Source of the DNA: Paramecium sonneborni
Taxonomy: Eukaryota > Ciliophora > Oligohymenophorea > Peniculida > Parameciidae
DNA: 34,569 nucleotides
Reading direction: 5' to 3'
NCBI GenBank assembly: GCA_905182985.1
Contig: CAJJDN010000002.1
Coordinates: forward strand, 936,713-971,281
The position numbers and the translations under genes are program-made. Under the pieces are notes generated by a model. That model searched no databases and was not told the origin of the DNA. It was given only the letters and a program-made list of their open reading frames with translations. Every line of letters begins with the position of its first letter. The first letter of the stretch is position 1. This document shows, piece after piece, positions 22,408-34,549 of this stretch.

Positions 22408-22992
22408 TCAATTATCAATTTTTGGTATACTAGAGTGATTATTGGGTTCTGAATCTTATTAATCATGGTTTTCTACTCTTCTTTTTTTGTTATATTGATT
22501 GATGTAGCAATTTTAACAGAGTCCACCTAGTTAATAGAGATGTGAATATTTACATGCATATAATTTTTTATGTGAACATAGCCAAGGTTGTTTATTTCTA
22601 CCTAGTCGATGATAACAATTATTGCACATGCCTTTAGCATAATGTTCTTTGTCTGGATGTCCACAAGTATTAGTTTTTTTACTTCTAAGAGATATTTAAA
22701 CAACATACATTTTCTTATTTATAGTTTTAGGAGGGTCTTAATCTTTATTATGAGTTTAGATTTATAATCCATTTTGTACAGAATCAACAATCTATCGTTG
22801 TAGTAGTTCTTATTACGTCATTTAATAGATAGGAGGGAGAAGTGAGTCGTTCTCTTCAACTTTGATAGGTGGATTGAGGAGATTAAGAGTAGTTTGTTAA
22901 CGATCAGCACTAAAATTGAAACGCATAACTAAATGAATAGAATGATGATTCTTACATTAAAGAGTTTGTAGAAGTGGATGAAAGAAATTCAT
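22408..22992 (-). CDS. Double CxH...CxxCY zinc-binding protein (194 aa)
   Basis: Minus strand, ATG at complement 22990-22992, TGA at complement 22408-22410, 195 codons. Residues 1-105 lack a recognised fold. Two similar metal-binding repeats follow. Repeat 1 is Cys110-x-His112 ... HYAKGMCNNCYHRLGR (Cys123, Cys126). Repeat 2 is Cys139-x-His141 ... LGGLCQNCYINQY (Cys159, Cys162). The YAKGxCxxCY pattern recurs in uncharacterised protist proteins; function is unknown to me, with nucleic-acid or protein binding possible. Complement 22929-22955 is a possible 27-nt GTA...TAG intron without TGA; splicing would remove nine residues near position 13 and leave the frame intact, so both forms are possible. 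ATG at residue 23 (MRFNFSADRQQ) is an alternative start. Divergent from the kinesin gene, 49 bases away. Confidence 0.7.
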
Positions 22993-23041
22993 TTATATAT
23001 ATTTATTATTATTAATTAATATATTTTAAATTTTAACGATC
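22993..23041. promoter_or_regulatory. Compact bidirectional promoter region
   Basis: Only 49 bases separate the ATG of the minus-strand zinc-ribbon gene from the ATG of the kinesin gene. Both upstream regions must share this AT-rich stretch (TATATATTTATTATT...). No specific binding motif can be named. Confidence 0.4.
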
Positions 23042-25496
23042 ATGAATACCTCTTTTCCAAAGATGTCAACATCATCATTAAGTTAAACAACATCTTAAAC
23101 TAACTTTTATGAATCTAGTCCAATGTCATCATATTCAGCAAAGCAATTAACATCTAATGATAATTTTAAAGTTGTTGTCCGTGTTAGACCTCCATTACAA
23201 AGAGAGGTTATAGATGGACGTTTTATTTCAACTGTTTAAGTATCACCTGATCATAAGAAAATCTGTCTATATGAATATTATAATATTGATTTAGTAGATC
23301 CAGAACATCTTGAAGAATATCTCAATAATCCAAATAGTTATACTATGCATACATTTTCATTTGATTTTGTTTATGATTAAGATAACACATAAGAAGAAGT
23401 ATATGATAATACAGCAAGACATGCAGTACTGTCTGCACTCTAAGGATTTAATGCAACTATTATGGCATATGGTTAAACAGGCACTGGTAAAACATTTACA
23501 ATGGAGGGATTTAAATATAATTGCGTAGATCCATAAAGAGGTATCATACCAAGAGCTATTGAAGAAATATTTAAACATATTTCTAATGGATCTAATGAAT
23601 CAACTACATTTATGGTTAGAGTTAGTTATCTATAAATTTATAATGAAGTTATTAGTGATTTATTAAGAAGTGATAGATAAAATTTGCATATTAGAGAAGA
23701 CAAAAAAAGAGGAGTATTTGTTGAAGGTCTATCTGAATGGGCTGTAAGAAATCCATCAGAAATTTATTCATTAATCTAAAAAGGTGCTTAATCAAGAGCT
23801 ACTGCTAGTACTAAAATGAATGATGTAAGCAGTAGATCTCATGCTGTCTTTATTATAATCGTTGAATAAATGACTGAAATTGATAATCATAAATCAATTA
23901 AAGTTGGAAAACTTAATTTAGTAGATTTGGCAGGAAGTGAAAGAGTAAGAGTTACTGGTGCAACTGGTAGAAGATTAGAAGAATCTAAAAAAATTAATTA
24001 ATCTTTAAGTTGTTTAGGTAATGTCATATCTGCATTAATTGAATAAAAAACTCACATTCCTTATCGAGATTCAAAAATAACTCGTCTTTTAGAAGATTCG
24101 TTAGGTGGTAATTGTAAAACAACTATGATGGGTATGATATCACCTGCTATTGATGCATTTCTTGAAACTTTAAGTTCTGTAAAATTTGCTAATAGAGCAA
24201 AAAATATTAAGAATAAAGCTACTATTAATGAAGATGTAGATTAGAAGGCACTTTTAAGAAAATATGAATGTGAATTATAAAGATTAAGAAAGGAACTTTA
24301 AGAAAAGAATAAAACTATTATAGATTCTACTAAATTAAGTTAATTAGAAGAAGATAAAAAGAGAGCTGAATAAGATAAAAATGCTGCAATGGCTGCATTA
24401 GAAGCTAGAAGCAAATAATTTTTTATTGAAAGAGAAGAAAAGAAAAAACTTGAAGAAAAAATAAGATAAATAAATAGTTAAATGTTGATTGGAGGATGTA
24501 ATATTGAAAATAGTCCATAATTTAGAAACGCTATAGAAGAATAATAAAAAATAATTCGAGCATAATATGAAAAAAAAATAACAGAATTAGAAAAGGAAAG
24601 ATCATAATTAGAGGAAGATAAGGTTTAAGTTGATAGATATAAACAATTAACACTTAAACAAAGAGATATAATGATTGCTCTAACAACTAGATTGAATGAA
24701 AGAGATGAAACTATAGTTTAATTATAAGATGAACTTGATGCTTATGATAGAATTCATAGAGAAACTGAGACTATGCTAGATTAAAAAATATCAAGAGTAT
24801 AATAATTAGAAGAATATGTTAACAATATGGGAGGTAATCTACCTAATGTTCAATAAATACAATCAATTAGACAAAGTAAAGTTAAAGATTGTGTCACTTA
24901 AGATGGTTAAGAAACATATAATATCACAAAAGAGAATTTGTAAGATTATGAATCTCAGATTGAATAATTAACTTTAATTAATCAAGAATAAGATTAAGAA
25001 ATATAAAGATTAAATAATTTATTAATAAATCATGAGAACTCTAATTTAATGGATTATGTCAAATGTATATCTTATTATTATTCTAGCTTCTGTTGATAAT
25101 ATTATTGATGCATTATCTTAACCTAATGATGGTTTAAAATTGTAAAGTGTTGCTAAAGATCTAATTAGTCTTTAAAAGATCCTTGCTGGAGAATAATCGT
25201 AATCTAGTCATGCTTTTAACAATATTCAAAATATTGTACATTCTAGAAAAGAATCTCCAATGCACACTAATTAATCCAAAAAATCTTTAAATAATTCATA
25301 AAATTATGATGAAGATGAATAACCTCGTTAGTTAAATAACTTTTATACTTTTTCCAAGTATATATTATATATTTAATTTAGTAAATCATAAAATTCGTCA
25401 ATGAAAAAATAAAAAGATCCTTCTCTTCCTAAACCATAAATTAATGTTCAGGACATCATTAAAATGAGAGAAGTAAAAAAAAACCTCTATTCTTGA
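23042..25496 (+). CDS. Kinesin, N-terminal motor with coiled-coil tail (802 aa)
   Basis: ATG 23042 to TGA 25494-25496; introns 25065-25086 (22 nt) and 25358-25381 (24 nt) give 803 codons. The motor spans residues about 45-400: [10 protein letters not shown] at the start, P-loop GQTGTGKT at 144-151, switch I NDVSSRSH ending at 267, switch II DLAGSE at 295-300, then [15 protein letters not shown] and [13 protein letters not shown] (microtubule-binding). All catalytic residues are present, so it should be an ATP-driven microtubule motor. An N-terminal motor implies plus-end motion. Residues about 400-640 form coiled coil ([16 protein letters not shown]), and the tail is basic and Ser-rich. Motor wording ([16 protein letters not shown]) suggests a protist-type or kinesin-2/ARK-like subgroup; I do not assign a subfamily. 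ATG 23063 is an alternative start. Confidence 0.93.
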
Positions 25497-25535
25497 TTTA
25501 TTATATATGTAATTGCTTTCGGATTATTTTACATT

Positions 25536-25594
25536 ATTTATTAATTCATTTGATAATATACATATATATTGATTTATTAATTCATTTGATAATA
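25536..25594. repeat. Short direct repeat, 23 bp twice at 36-bp spacing
   Basis: ATTTATTAATTCATTTGATA plus three more bases occurs at 25536-25558 and again at 25572-25594, followed by TA dinucleotide runs up to about 25616. It lies between the kinesin stop and the CFAP46 start, so it may overlap kinesin 3' or CFAP46 upstream signals. Probably replication slippage. Confidence 0.6.
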
Positions 25595-25700
25595 ACTATA
25601 TATATATATTTATATAACTCAAGAAGTTCCTTTAAAAATAAACAAGTTAAATATCTCAATTAAATTAATGCACTATTTATATTATTAATATTTAATTAAA

Positions 25701-28700
25701 ATGAGTAACGAGGAATACATAATTGATAACTTAATTACGGAAGCTCGGTTTTTTATTGATCATAAAGATGATAATGAAACATTTTTGAGTTAGGGACAAG
25801 ATTGTATAGATAAGATTAATTAAATACTTAAGAAAAATATAAGGTATTCAAAATATGTAAATTAAACAGATCATCTTTTCTAGATATTTCTTAGGAAGTA
25901 ATAGTAAAGTTTTGTGAAGCTTGTCTATTTGTACCAGATAAAGCAAGCATAGCTCAATAATACATTGATCTATACTTTTAACGAAACACTTCTTAAGGAC
26001 AGTTTTATATTAGAGCTTTATTTGTTAAGGCTCGACTTATTTCAATAAATGGTCATGATAGACTATTGAAAGCAGAGGACATGATTAAAAATTTGAAATT
26101 ATCTTTAACATTTGTTCAATAAGGCTTAGATATAATTTAGAAACCAGAAAATAAATAAAAGTATGGATTTCTAATATATAATGCATCAATTTGTGTATAT
26201 AATATTATTAGACCTATGCTTAAACCATAATGGCAATTATCATTTGTTGATATTTTAGATAAAATAGATAAATTGTTTGATGAAGTAGATGAGGCAGATT
26301 ATGATTGGAGATGTAGATTTACATGGTTATTGTTTTATTGTTTATATGATGATAGAAAAGCAGATTCATTTAAATTATTAGATCGTTTATGGGAAACAAC
26401 AAAAAAGAAAGGAGATTGTGATTTTCAAAATTCTTTATTAAGATTAAGAATTCATATTGGTAAAGAATATAAATAGGCATTGGATTCAGCATCTAAAGAA
26501 TCAGAAACTGCACCTGCGGAAAAGGCTTGGAAATCATTATTAATGCTTCAGAAAATGAGAAGTGGTTTGATTCCAGAAGCTTAGATAGAAAAAGAATTAA
26601 TAAATGTAATTAATTCAATTTCAAGTGCTGTATTACCGGGAAATGAGGTAGCAGCTACTAATAAACTAGCGCCAGTATTATAAGAAAGATTAGCTGAATC
26701 GGGAAGAGTAGCATTATAATATAATCTAATAAATATAGCTGATTCAATCACTACATTTTTGAGTAAAGTTAGATAGCTTCACTAAAAAGCCTACATTTTA
26801 CATGAATATAATAAAGCAGAATTATTTATCAAAAAAGCAGGTCCACTCATAGATAATAAAACAGGAATGAGATTGAATTCTTTTTAGATTAAAATGTAAG
26901 AAGTTGAAAGAAGAATTGAAGCACTTAAAACTATGGAAAAAATTATGGTGACAAATAAAAAATTAAATGACCCTGATCTCATCTTTGAAGGAGCAGTTCT
27001 TATTTGGAATATTTCTTTACCATTTTTGAATTCTCAATATAGAATTCATGTATATAAGGCCTTCTCAATGGCTTGTCAACTCTTAGAATAATTATAATGT
27101 GTAGATCATGCATTACGAGTGAATTTCCATATTGAATTAGCAAAGAGTGATTTATAAGAGGATTTAGCAGTTAAAGCAGAATAACATATTAAAAAAGCTT
27201 TATAATTGGATTATAGTGTACCATTAGGGAAAGTACAATTTAAATATGATGATGGAGAAGATTTAAGTTTATATTAGAGACCTTATGATAAATACTTAAG
27301 AAATCTTGAAGAAAAGATTAGATTGAAATTGAATATTTATCAAGAACCAAGAAATGATATAGAAAGGGTCATTACTTAATTAGAGAATGTTCAAGCAGCT
27401 AAATCAGAGAATTTAAAAATTGACATCTTATAAAAATGTTTAGGGTCTATTGTAAATTTGTAAGAATAAGAATATTGGTATGACACTAAATTAGATTTAG
27501 TGGAAGAAGAACAAAATAAAGGGAAAATACTTAAGAAATAAGAGAATCTATATTAATATAAGTAAAAGAAATTATTAGCAGCAGAGATAGCTAGATTGGC
27601 ATTTGAATGGGAATTTAATGATTTAGCATTTAAAGCATGTGAGTTTGTTTGTAATGATACATGGGATGTAAAGAATTCATCAGAAATGATACTTGCTTAA
27701 GTGGAATGTTAATATAGAATGGCATAAATGATAATAGATAATTTAATAAAAGATAATTTTGAAATACCCTTTGCTGATCCTATAAGAATGGAAGAGGTTG
27801 AAAACATTGAAGAAATAAGTTAAGAAAAGAAAGATTAAATATTATAATAAAAAAGATAAATGTGTACAAATTTTGTAAAAGGATTGAAATTAGCAGAATC
27901 TATCAAATAAACTTGGTTAGTATTTAATGGAGGAATATATATATGGAATAATTTTTTAACAATATTTCGAAATCCTATTAATGATAGTAAATTGTTACCT
28001 GAGATAACAAATTTATTAAAAGAGTTTTTTGAAATAATGAAAAATTCTTTGAAAGAAATAGAGAAAAAATAAACAAATGATTATGAAATTGATACAAAGA
28101 TATCTGTTTTAGCAAATATAGGTTTAGTATATGCTAGATTAATGGAAGGTAAGTCTTAATTTGATGAAGTAATGAGAGTATGTGAAGCTCTTCTTTTAAC
28201 TCCTCTATCACCTCATACTCGTAAATTAATAAATTCTATGAAAGCAAGAGTTTCAGGAACAGCAAAAACAAGTGCTAGTAAAGGTGGTGGAACATAATAA
28301 GATAAGAAAGGTACAAAATAAACATAATAATCATAATCTGATAGTGTTATATTTGATGTTGTTTCTTAATTAGAAATAATTTAAAATTCAACTAATAAAA
28401 CATAAACATAAGATTTAATTAAGAAATGTTTTGAAACATTAAGTAGTTGGACAGCAAAAGATAATGATGAAACTGAACTTGAATTGCATGCAGAATTATG
28501 GGCTAGATTAGCAAGATTAGCATTAAATGAAGAAACTATTTAAATGTATAAATATTCACTTAGATGTGTTCAATATTCTTTATAAATGTTAACATCAGAT
28601 TTATCAACTATTCCAACAACTCGTTTGAGATGGTATTCTTTAGCTGAATATATATATAGTGAAAATCTATTAAGAATGCTTAATTCAGAAACTTAAGAAA

Positions 28701-31700
28701 CTGAATCTTAAGAATCTTTATTGTTTTCAAGTTTATAACATGCTATTGAAGCTGCAAATAAAGGAGTCAAAGCTGGTATTAATAGTTTAGTATTGGATGC
28801 ATCTAAATAAGTTTGGAATTTATGTGCGAAATTAGAAGAAAGTGCATAAAATAGAAAACATCTCATTTAACCAGTTAATCAATGTTTAAGTTATTTAAAA
28901 GAATGCAAAGAAAAAAGTGAACCTGATTTAGTATTGCTTTTAGCTTAATTATTATTTAAAAGTGCTCTAGAAAATGAAGATTATAAATTAGGAGAAATGG
29001 CAGCAGATATGGTATTTGAATTAATTCCTAAAAATATGTCAAAACCAATTTGGGAAGCTAAAATGATATTTATGAGTAAATAAGGTAAAAATGAATTATA
29101 AGCAATTGTTAATATGAAAGAAGCAGATTCATCGTTATAAGCTAAGGTTTGGATTAGATTAGCAAGAGTATCAAATAATCTTTATAAATAATATACTGCT
29201 TTTAATAAAGCAATTGAATTATTGAAGAAAGATTCATCTGTTGAAATAGTTGAAGTTTTAATTGAATTTTCAGAATGGTTATTAAGAAATGGAAATGAAA
29301 AATAATTAGTTATTGAAAATCTATTATAAGCAGCAGATACTTTAATTGAAATTGAAATGGAAGATGATGAAGAAGAAGAAGAAGAAGGTGATGAAGAATA
29401 AAATTCATCAACTATCTTTAGTAGAAGTACAAGAGGTAAAAAATCTACTGTTTCTAAATAATCTAAATAAAAATCTAAAATGACTAAAAAAACTAATAAA
29501 AATACTGTTAAATAAAATAAAAGTAAAGAATAAAAATCATAAATATCTGGTTAAAAATCAGGTAATTAAAGATTTTCTAGAGCTGCTAATGTTAGAACAG
29601 CAACAGTTAAAAGTAATAAATAAAAATCTAAAATTTTCAAACCAAGAGAAGAGGATGCAAATCCAAATAGATTAAATTGTGCTCATTATGAAAGATTAAT
29701 GAGAATTCATATTATGTTATCTATGATTTCAGATACTATGGAATAATCTATTTAATATGCTTTAGATGCTAAAGTATTCTTAATTAAAATTATTGAAATA
29801 TCTTTTCAAACTATGAATGAATTTGAAGAAAATGCTGCCAAATATACTAATACTAATGATGAAAAAACAAACAAATAATAATAACAATAACAATCAAAAC
29901 CTTAATAATAAGATGAATTCTCACCAAGATATCTTTTACCAACATGTATCTAAGAATGGATTAAATTATAATTTAACAAAGAATTTCTAGAAAAAGTTAA
30001 AACTTATGAAGATTTTAATTTTATGGGTAAATATTTATTTGATAAAGCCTAATTAACTTATACTTATATTAATAATCTTATAACTATTTTTGAAAAATAT
30101 GGTCTTTAAATTCATAATGTTCCAATATTTGTATTCTAGAAATTTTTTGTTAAAGAAATATTGAATAATACTTATTTAGATAAATTAATTGATGTTAAAT
30201 TCAGTAAATGTTTACATTAAGTTGGGTTTCATAATGAAGCAGATTTGATCTATTAATAATCAAATATTGTTAAATTTAAATTGACTGAATAGGAAAAAAA
30301 ATAATTACTTACAAAAACTGAATCTAGTGTTTTATAATAAAATTAATCAAAATCAGCTGATGTTGTGGAATAAAATCTTCCTTAAGCAAATGTTATAAGT
30401 GAAATATACATTTACACTATTCTAACTGATTTAGGTAATGAATTAATTTATTCTGGGGAAATTTATAGAGCCAAAGAATTATTAATTGAATCTCATAAGC
30501 ATGCTAAAATAGTTTCTGATTAGGAATTAATGGGTAGAATTCTTTGTCTTTAAGGATAAATTGCATTCTTGGAAGGTGAATTCAAAGATTCAATTGAAAA
30601 TCACAAACTTTCACATAAATTATTTAAAAATGTAAATTAATGGGAGGTTTCATCGATTGAAACATATAAGTCTTTATAAAAATTAGGTAAATATGATGAT
30701 ATTCGATAATTCTTAAAATAAATTACAGAGGTTTTATTAGAAGTATTAAATCAACCTAATTATCAACCAAATAAATTATAAATATATCAAACATTAACAA
30801 CTTTATATATTTTGTCATCTAAAATTTCAACAAAAGATTTATTTAAAGAATTTTCTTATGAAACATTCAAATAAATTATTGATAATTTGGAAAAATCTTT
30901 GAAATGCATATAGCATGGAGGATTTATGATACATTAATTAGATTTGATACTAAATTTAGTAAATAAAATCATAATTTTTATAAGAAATAAAAATTATACA
31001 AAGATTGATTAAGTTGAGATATACTTTAAAATTATTTAAAGATTACTGAATTCAATTTTAAAACCATTAGAACAATAGAGTAGATCATTATTAAAATATA
31101 CATTACTTATAGAAAAAGAATCAGAATCAATAAGATCACCAATTATGGATTTATAAGCTAAAATACGTGTTATAATGGCTTCTTGTTTTATTGAAATGGG
31201 ATAGATTAAATGGTTAAGAAAATAAATGTAATTACCTGATCTATAAGGATCAGATGATGATAATAATAATGATTAGGTAGATGACAAACCTATTGAATAA
31301 TTAAGTAATTATGAACCTCTTTAAAAATTCTTAACTTAATTAACAATTAAAATTTAAAGAGCAATATAACCACTTCCTTAAAGATTAGAAAGTTTTGAAA
31401 AGGCAACTGCTATTTTATTATCAACATTGAAACAATTGAAAAAAGATTCCTTTTGGTATACAATAGCTGAAATTGAGTTAGTTAAAGCAAAAAGATATTT
31501 AGCGATAAGTAAATAATAATTAAATGATGTATGGGAAATACCTACATAAGAACAAGATTAAGCTATTTAATTATAGCCAGAAGAAGACAATTAATTTGAT
31601 TATAAGACTGATGCTTTACAAAGTGTATTAAAATTAATAAAGGATATAGAATCAAAAGCATTTACTGTATTGAAAGCAAAAGGAGATAATACAACTGTCC

Positions 31701-33454
31701 CATTAGAATGGAGTATTTTTGGATTTAAGTAAATGAATTTTTATTTAAAAATGCTTTATGAATCAGCTTTAGATATATTAGGTATTAAAAGTCCTGAAAT
31801 ATCATATGATTATTTATGTAAGTTTCAACATTTTGCTTTTTGTGAATAAATGTTTAATATGGTGAGACAATCATTTTTTGGAAAGCATAAGATGATCGTT
31901 TATATTAGATTAATAAAAATGATAAATTCTGTTTGTGGATTTTTAAGTTAAGATGCAATTAAATTATTAATTGAAGCTAATAAATTATGGGATAATTTGA
32001 TGATATTTCCATTGACAGAATTATAAACTTAATTATAATAAACTGCTGGTTTTTTTATTATGTAAATGAGTCAAAATAAGACATATTTATATCTAGGATA
32101 TTTACATAATACAAAAACTCCAATTTATAAAGTATAAAGAATTCCACTTGATTCTAAGACACATGATAAAATGAGTTAAATGAAAATGAATTTAGATTAG
32201 ATTAAAAATAATTTAATTAAAACTCCTATAATTTTATAATAAGACTTTATAAAATTGGAAGATGAAATGGAAAAAGAATATTGCAAGTTTTGTTCAGATG
32301 TAGAATAATTTATGAAATTCATACCTTAATTGATTGATGAGAATATAAATACTTAAGAAGAAGTACCTCAACCTGTTGTTGTTGATCCTAAAGCATAACC
32401 TCCAAAAAAAGATTAAGGAAAGTAAACTAAAGGAAAACCAGGAAAAGATGAAATAGCTTCTTATGAATCTCCGTTAGAATAAGCGCCTGGTAAAATAGAC
32501 ACCGTGGTTTTACTAATAGATCCAAAGTTCTTTGAATATCCTATTGAATAACTTAATGTATTTTTTAAAATAGCTGCAATGTCAAGAGACTTTAGTATGC
32601 CTATGTATGTTAGAAGACTTAAAAATGTTGGATTCTAAACTCAACTAAATAATAGTTAAAAAGGAATTGAAAAAGATAAGTTGAAATATTTAACATATGA
32701 TTTTAAAACAGAAGATTAAGACCTTAATTTAGATGAATTTAATTTACAAAAAACTTTAAGTGAAATTTAAAAAAATGTACCTTAACTTAAATTTGAAGGA
32801 GTAAATAAATTATTATTAATTTTTAGACATTTTCTTCAAGTAGATTGGCATCTTTGGGTGAATTACAAAAATATGCTTAAACAGGTTCTTCTATATTTTG
32901 GTATGGATCTCCTGGAGTTTTAAACATATTATCATCTAAAGTAATTATGGACCTTTCTGAAATTAATACATCAAGGTTTTGGGTTGTATTTGATAAAATG
33001 AATGCTAAAAAAAGTTTAATTGAGAAATTTTCATCTTTGGATCTAGATGGTGAAAAGACTCATATTTTAGAACAAAATTTCAAGATTTCTGTATTTTTAA
33101 CTCTAATTGATGTGAGTACAATTTTAACTACACAATGGTCACCACAAATTGTAGAATTCTTAAAAGCTTTTGAAAATTTGTGTAAATAATTAACAGAAGA
33201 TATTTATGTTGCTGCATGTTTATAAAGATATAAAGTAACAAAATATATATATATTTAAGGCCCCAATAATAAAGTATGAAGATGAGAATGGAAATATTAT
33301 AGACAAAAAGCCTTAACAGGTGGAGATAAAGAAAGGAGGAAAGGCTGAACCTGTTTAAGAGATACAAAATTTGAAAGAGGTCTAATTTGAGAAAAAGAGA
33401 CTCTTTACTCATAATTTTGTATTCGTAGGTTTGCCAAATTTAAGACTGATTTGA
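25701..33454 (+). CDS. CFAP46: CFAP46 (FAP46), central apparatus C1d projection protein (2558 aa)
   Basis: ATG 25701 to TGA 33452-33454; introns 25844-25869 (26 nt, ends CAG), 32801-32826 (26 nt) and 33235-33259 (25 nt, ends AAG) leave 2559 codons with no frame error. Size fits the family. Most of the protein is helical TPR-like repeat. Family-typical passages are TWLVFNGGIYIWNNF (residue about 681), LHAELWARLARLALNEE, and near the end TVVLLIDPKFFEYPIEQL with MSRDFSMPMYVRRL (about 2259-2295), which matches the conserved 'LLVD...LPLE...SRDFSL' segment of CFAP46. Residues about 1162-1260 are a low-complexity insert: an acidic Glu run, then a Lys/Ser/Gln-rich basic stretch. A Gln run follows near nt 29870-29910. 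FAP46 belongs to the C1d complex of the central pair that tunes ciliary beating. Next gene starts 20 bases downstream. Confidence 0.85.
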
Positions 33455-33474
33455 TTTAATTTAATAAAAATATA

Positions 33475-33900
33475 ATGTTCACAGAGTAACCATATTATGA
33501 AGCCAAGGTTTTTCTTAAATCTTACAATGATGCAATAGGATGTTTAAGGTAAGATATAGTTATTATAGAAAATAAATAGAGAGGCAGCTGAACAAAAAGC
33601 TCAAGTTGAATTTTAAGAACATGCACTTTAATCTTTAGCTACAGCTCGTACAAGATAGGAAGTAGAAATTGTATATAAATTAGCTTGATGTAAGAGATGG
33701 TTAGGTAGTAGCAGGATTGAATTTCGGTTAATCAAAGTAGACAAAGCTTTTTCAATTTTCTAAGTACATATATATAATAATTGAAAAGTTATATGTTTGC
33801 AAAATATTTGAAAGGATTTGAGGAATATACAGGCAATTTCAAGGGTTTCCAATAGATATTAACAGAAGGACTGAAAAAGATGAAATCAGATGTGAAATGA
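33475..33900 (+). CDS. Small conserved-looking protein (115 aa), family not recognised
   Basis: ATG 33475, TGA 33898-33900. Three introns, 33549-33579 (31 nt), 33662-33683 (22 nt) and 33764-33788 (25 nt, ends AAG), give 116 codons. The splicing was chosen because it alone joins sensible protein: CLREAAEQKAQVEFQEHALQ, then ATARTRQELDVRDGQVVAGL, then NFGQSKQTKLFQFSNYMFAK and EYTGNFKGFQQILTEGLKKM. A shorter 20-nt form of intron 1 (ending TAG 33568) is possible but breaks this frame. The protein is soluble, probably helical, with no signal peptide or membrane segment. Three introns in 426 bases is dense. It starts 20 bases after CFAP46 on the same strand. Function unknown. Confidence 0.6.
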
Positions 33901-34202
33901 GATATGAATAATGAATATATATATTCATTATCTAAAAAAGATAATTATATATATAAGGATAGAATTAAAAATACTAAAAAGATAGGATCTAATTAATAAG
34001 AGAGATGTAGTTGTTGGTTTAAGATAAGAGGATGGTAGAAAAATTATAGAAAAAAAGGAGAAGTGAAGTAAGGGAATAGATGATTGAATGATAGTTATGA
34101 GAGGAGAGATGATGAAGTACTCATATAATTAATTGATAAAATGGTTATTTAAATTTTGAATATCCTGAATGAGAATATCTAAAAATTATTTAAATAAATA
34201 AA
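33901..34202. other. Intergenic stretch, purine-rich plus strand
   Basis: Begins with a palindrome (see 33909-33930). From about 33990 to 34110 the plus strand is mostly A and G (GAGAGATG, AAAAAAAGGAGAAG, GAGGAGAGATGATG), unlike other spacers in the window. A 28-codon frame there (MQLLVQDKRMVEKL) has no support. The upstream signals of the ATP synthase gene must lie here. Confidence 0.4.
33909..33930. repeat. Perfect 22-bp palindrome
   Basis: TAATGAATATA followed by its exact reverse complement TATATTCATTA, nine bases after the stop of the preceding small gene. In RNA it could fold as a hairpin in the 3' UTR; in an AT-rich genome it may be chance. A weaker arm pair (TTATCT...AGATAA) follows at once. 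Confidence 0.5.
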
Positions 34203-34549
34203 ATGCTCACAAGGGCATTAGCCAAATAGATGCGTCTAGGTAGATATTGAAGCTAAAGTGTATAATAGGATTCTCAGCTGCTAAGAAGCAAGCAGAGACA
34301 GGTAAAACAGGAAGCACAACATCAGGATAAATAGCATAAGTAATTGGTGCAGTTGTTGATGTACAATTTGATGGACCACTTCCTCCAATCTTGAATGCAT
34401 TGTAAGTTTAAGGGACAAGTCATAAATTAATATTGGAAGTGGCTTAACATTTGGGTGATAGTAGAGTTAGAACAATTGCTATGGATTCAACAGAAGGATT
34501 GATTCGTGGTTAACCAGTTTCAGATTTAGGAGGTCCTATTACTATTCCA
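34203..34549 (+). CDS. ATP5F1B: Mitochondrial ATP synthase F1 subunit beta, 3'-truncated
   Basis: ATG 34203 with one 29-nt intron (34240-34268) splitting a Gly codon. Residues 1-30 (MLTRALAKQMRLGFSAAKKQ) are basic and lack acidic residues early, as expected of a mitochondrial targeting peptide. Then comes the N-terminal beta-barrel of F1-beta: GQIAQVIGAVVDVQFDGPLP, NALQVQG, LILEVAQHLGDSRVRTIAMD, TEGLIRGQPVSDLGGPITIP. These match F1-beta closely; F1-alpha or vacuolar subunits fit less well. The expected next residues (Val-Gly and onward to the Walker A region) are replaced by a run of A, so the gene is cut about 110 codons in. F1-beta carries the catalytic nucleotide sites that make ATP in the mitochondrial matrix. 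Confidence 0.95.

Noticed and set aside
23357..23578. Minus-strand 73-codon frame within the kinesin motor
   Set aside because: Antisense to the P-loop region of the kinesin; no independent support.
33128..33412. Minus-strand 94-codon frame
   Set aside because: Antisense to the last exons of CFAP46, whose frame is supported by splicing and conservation.
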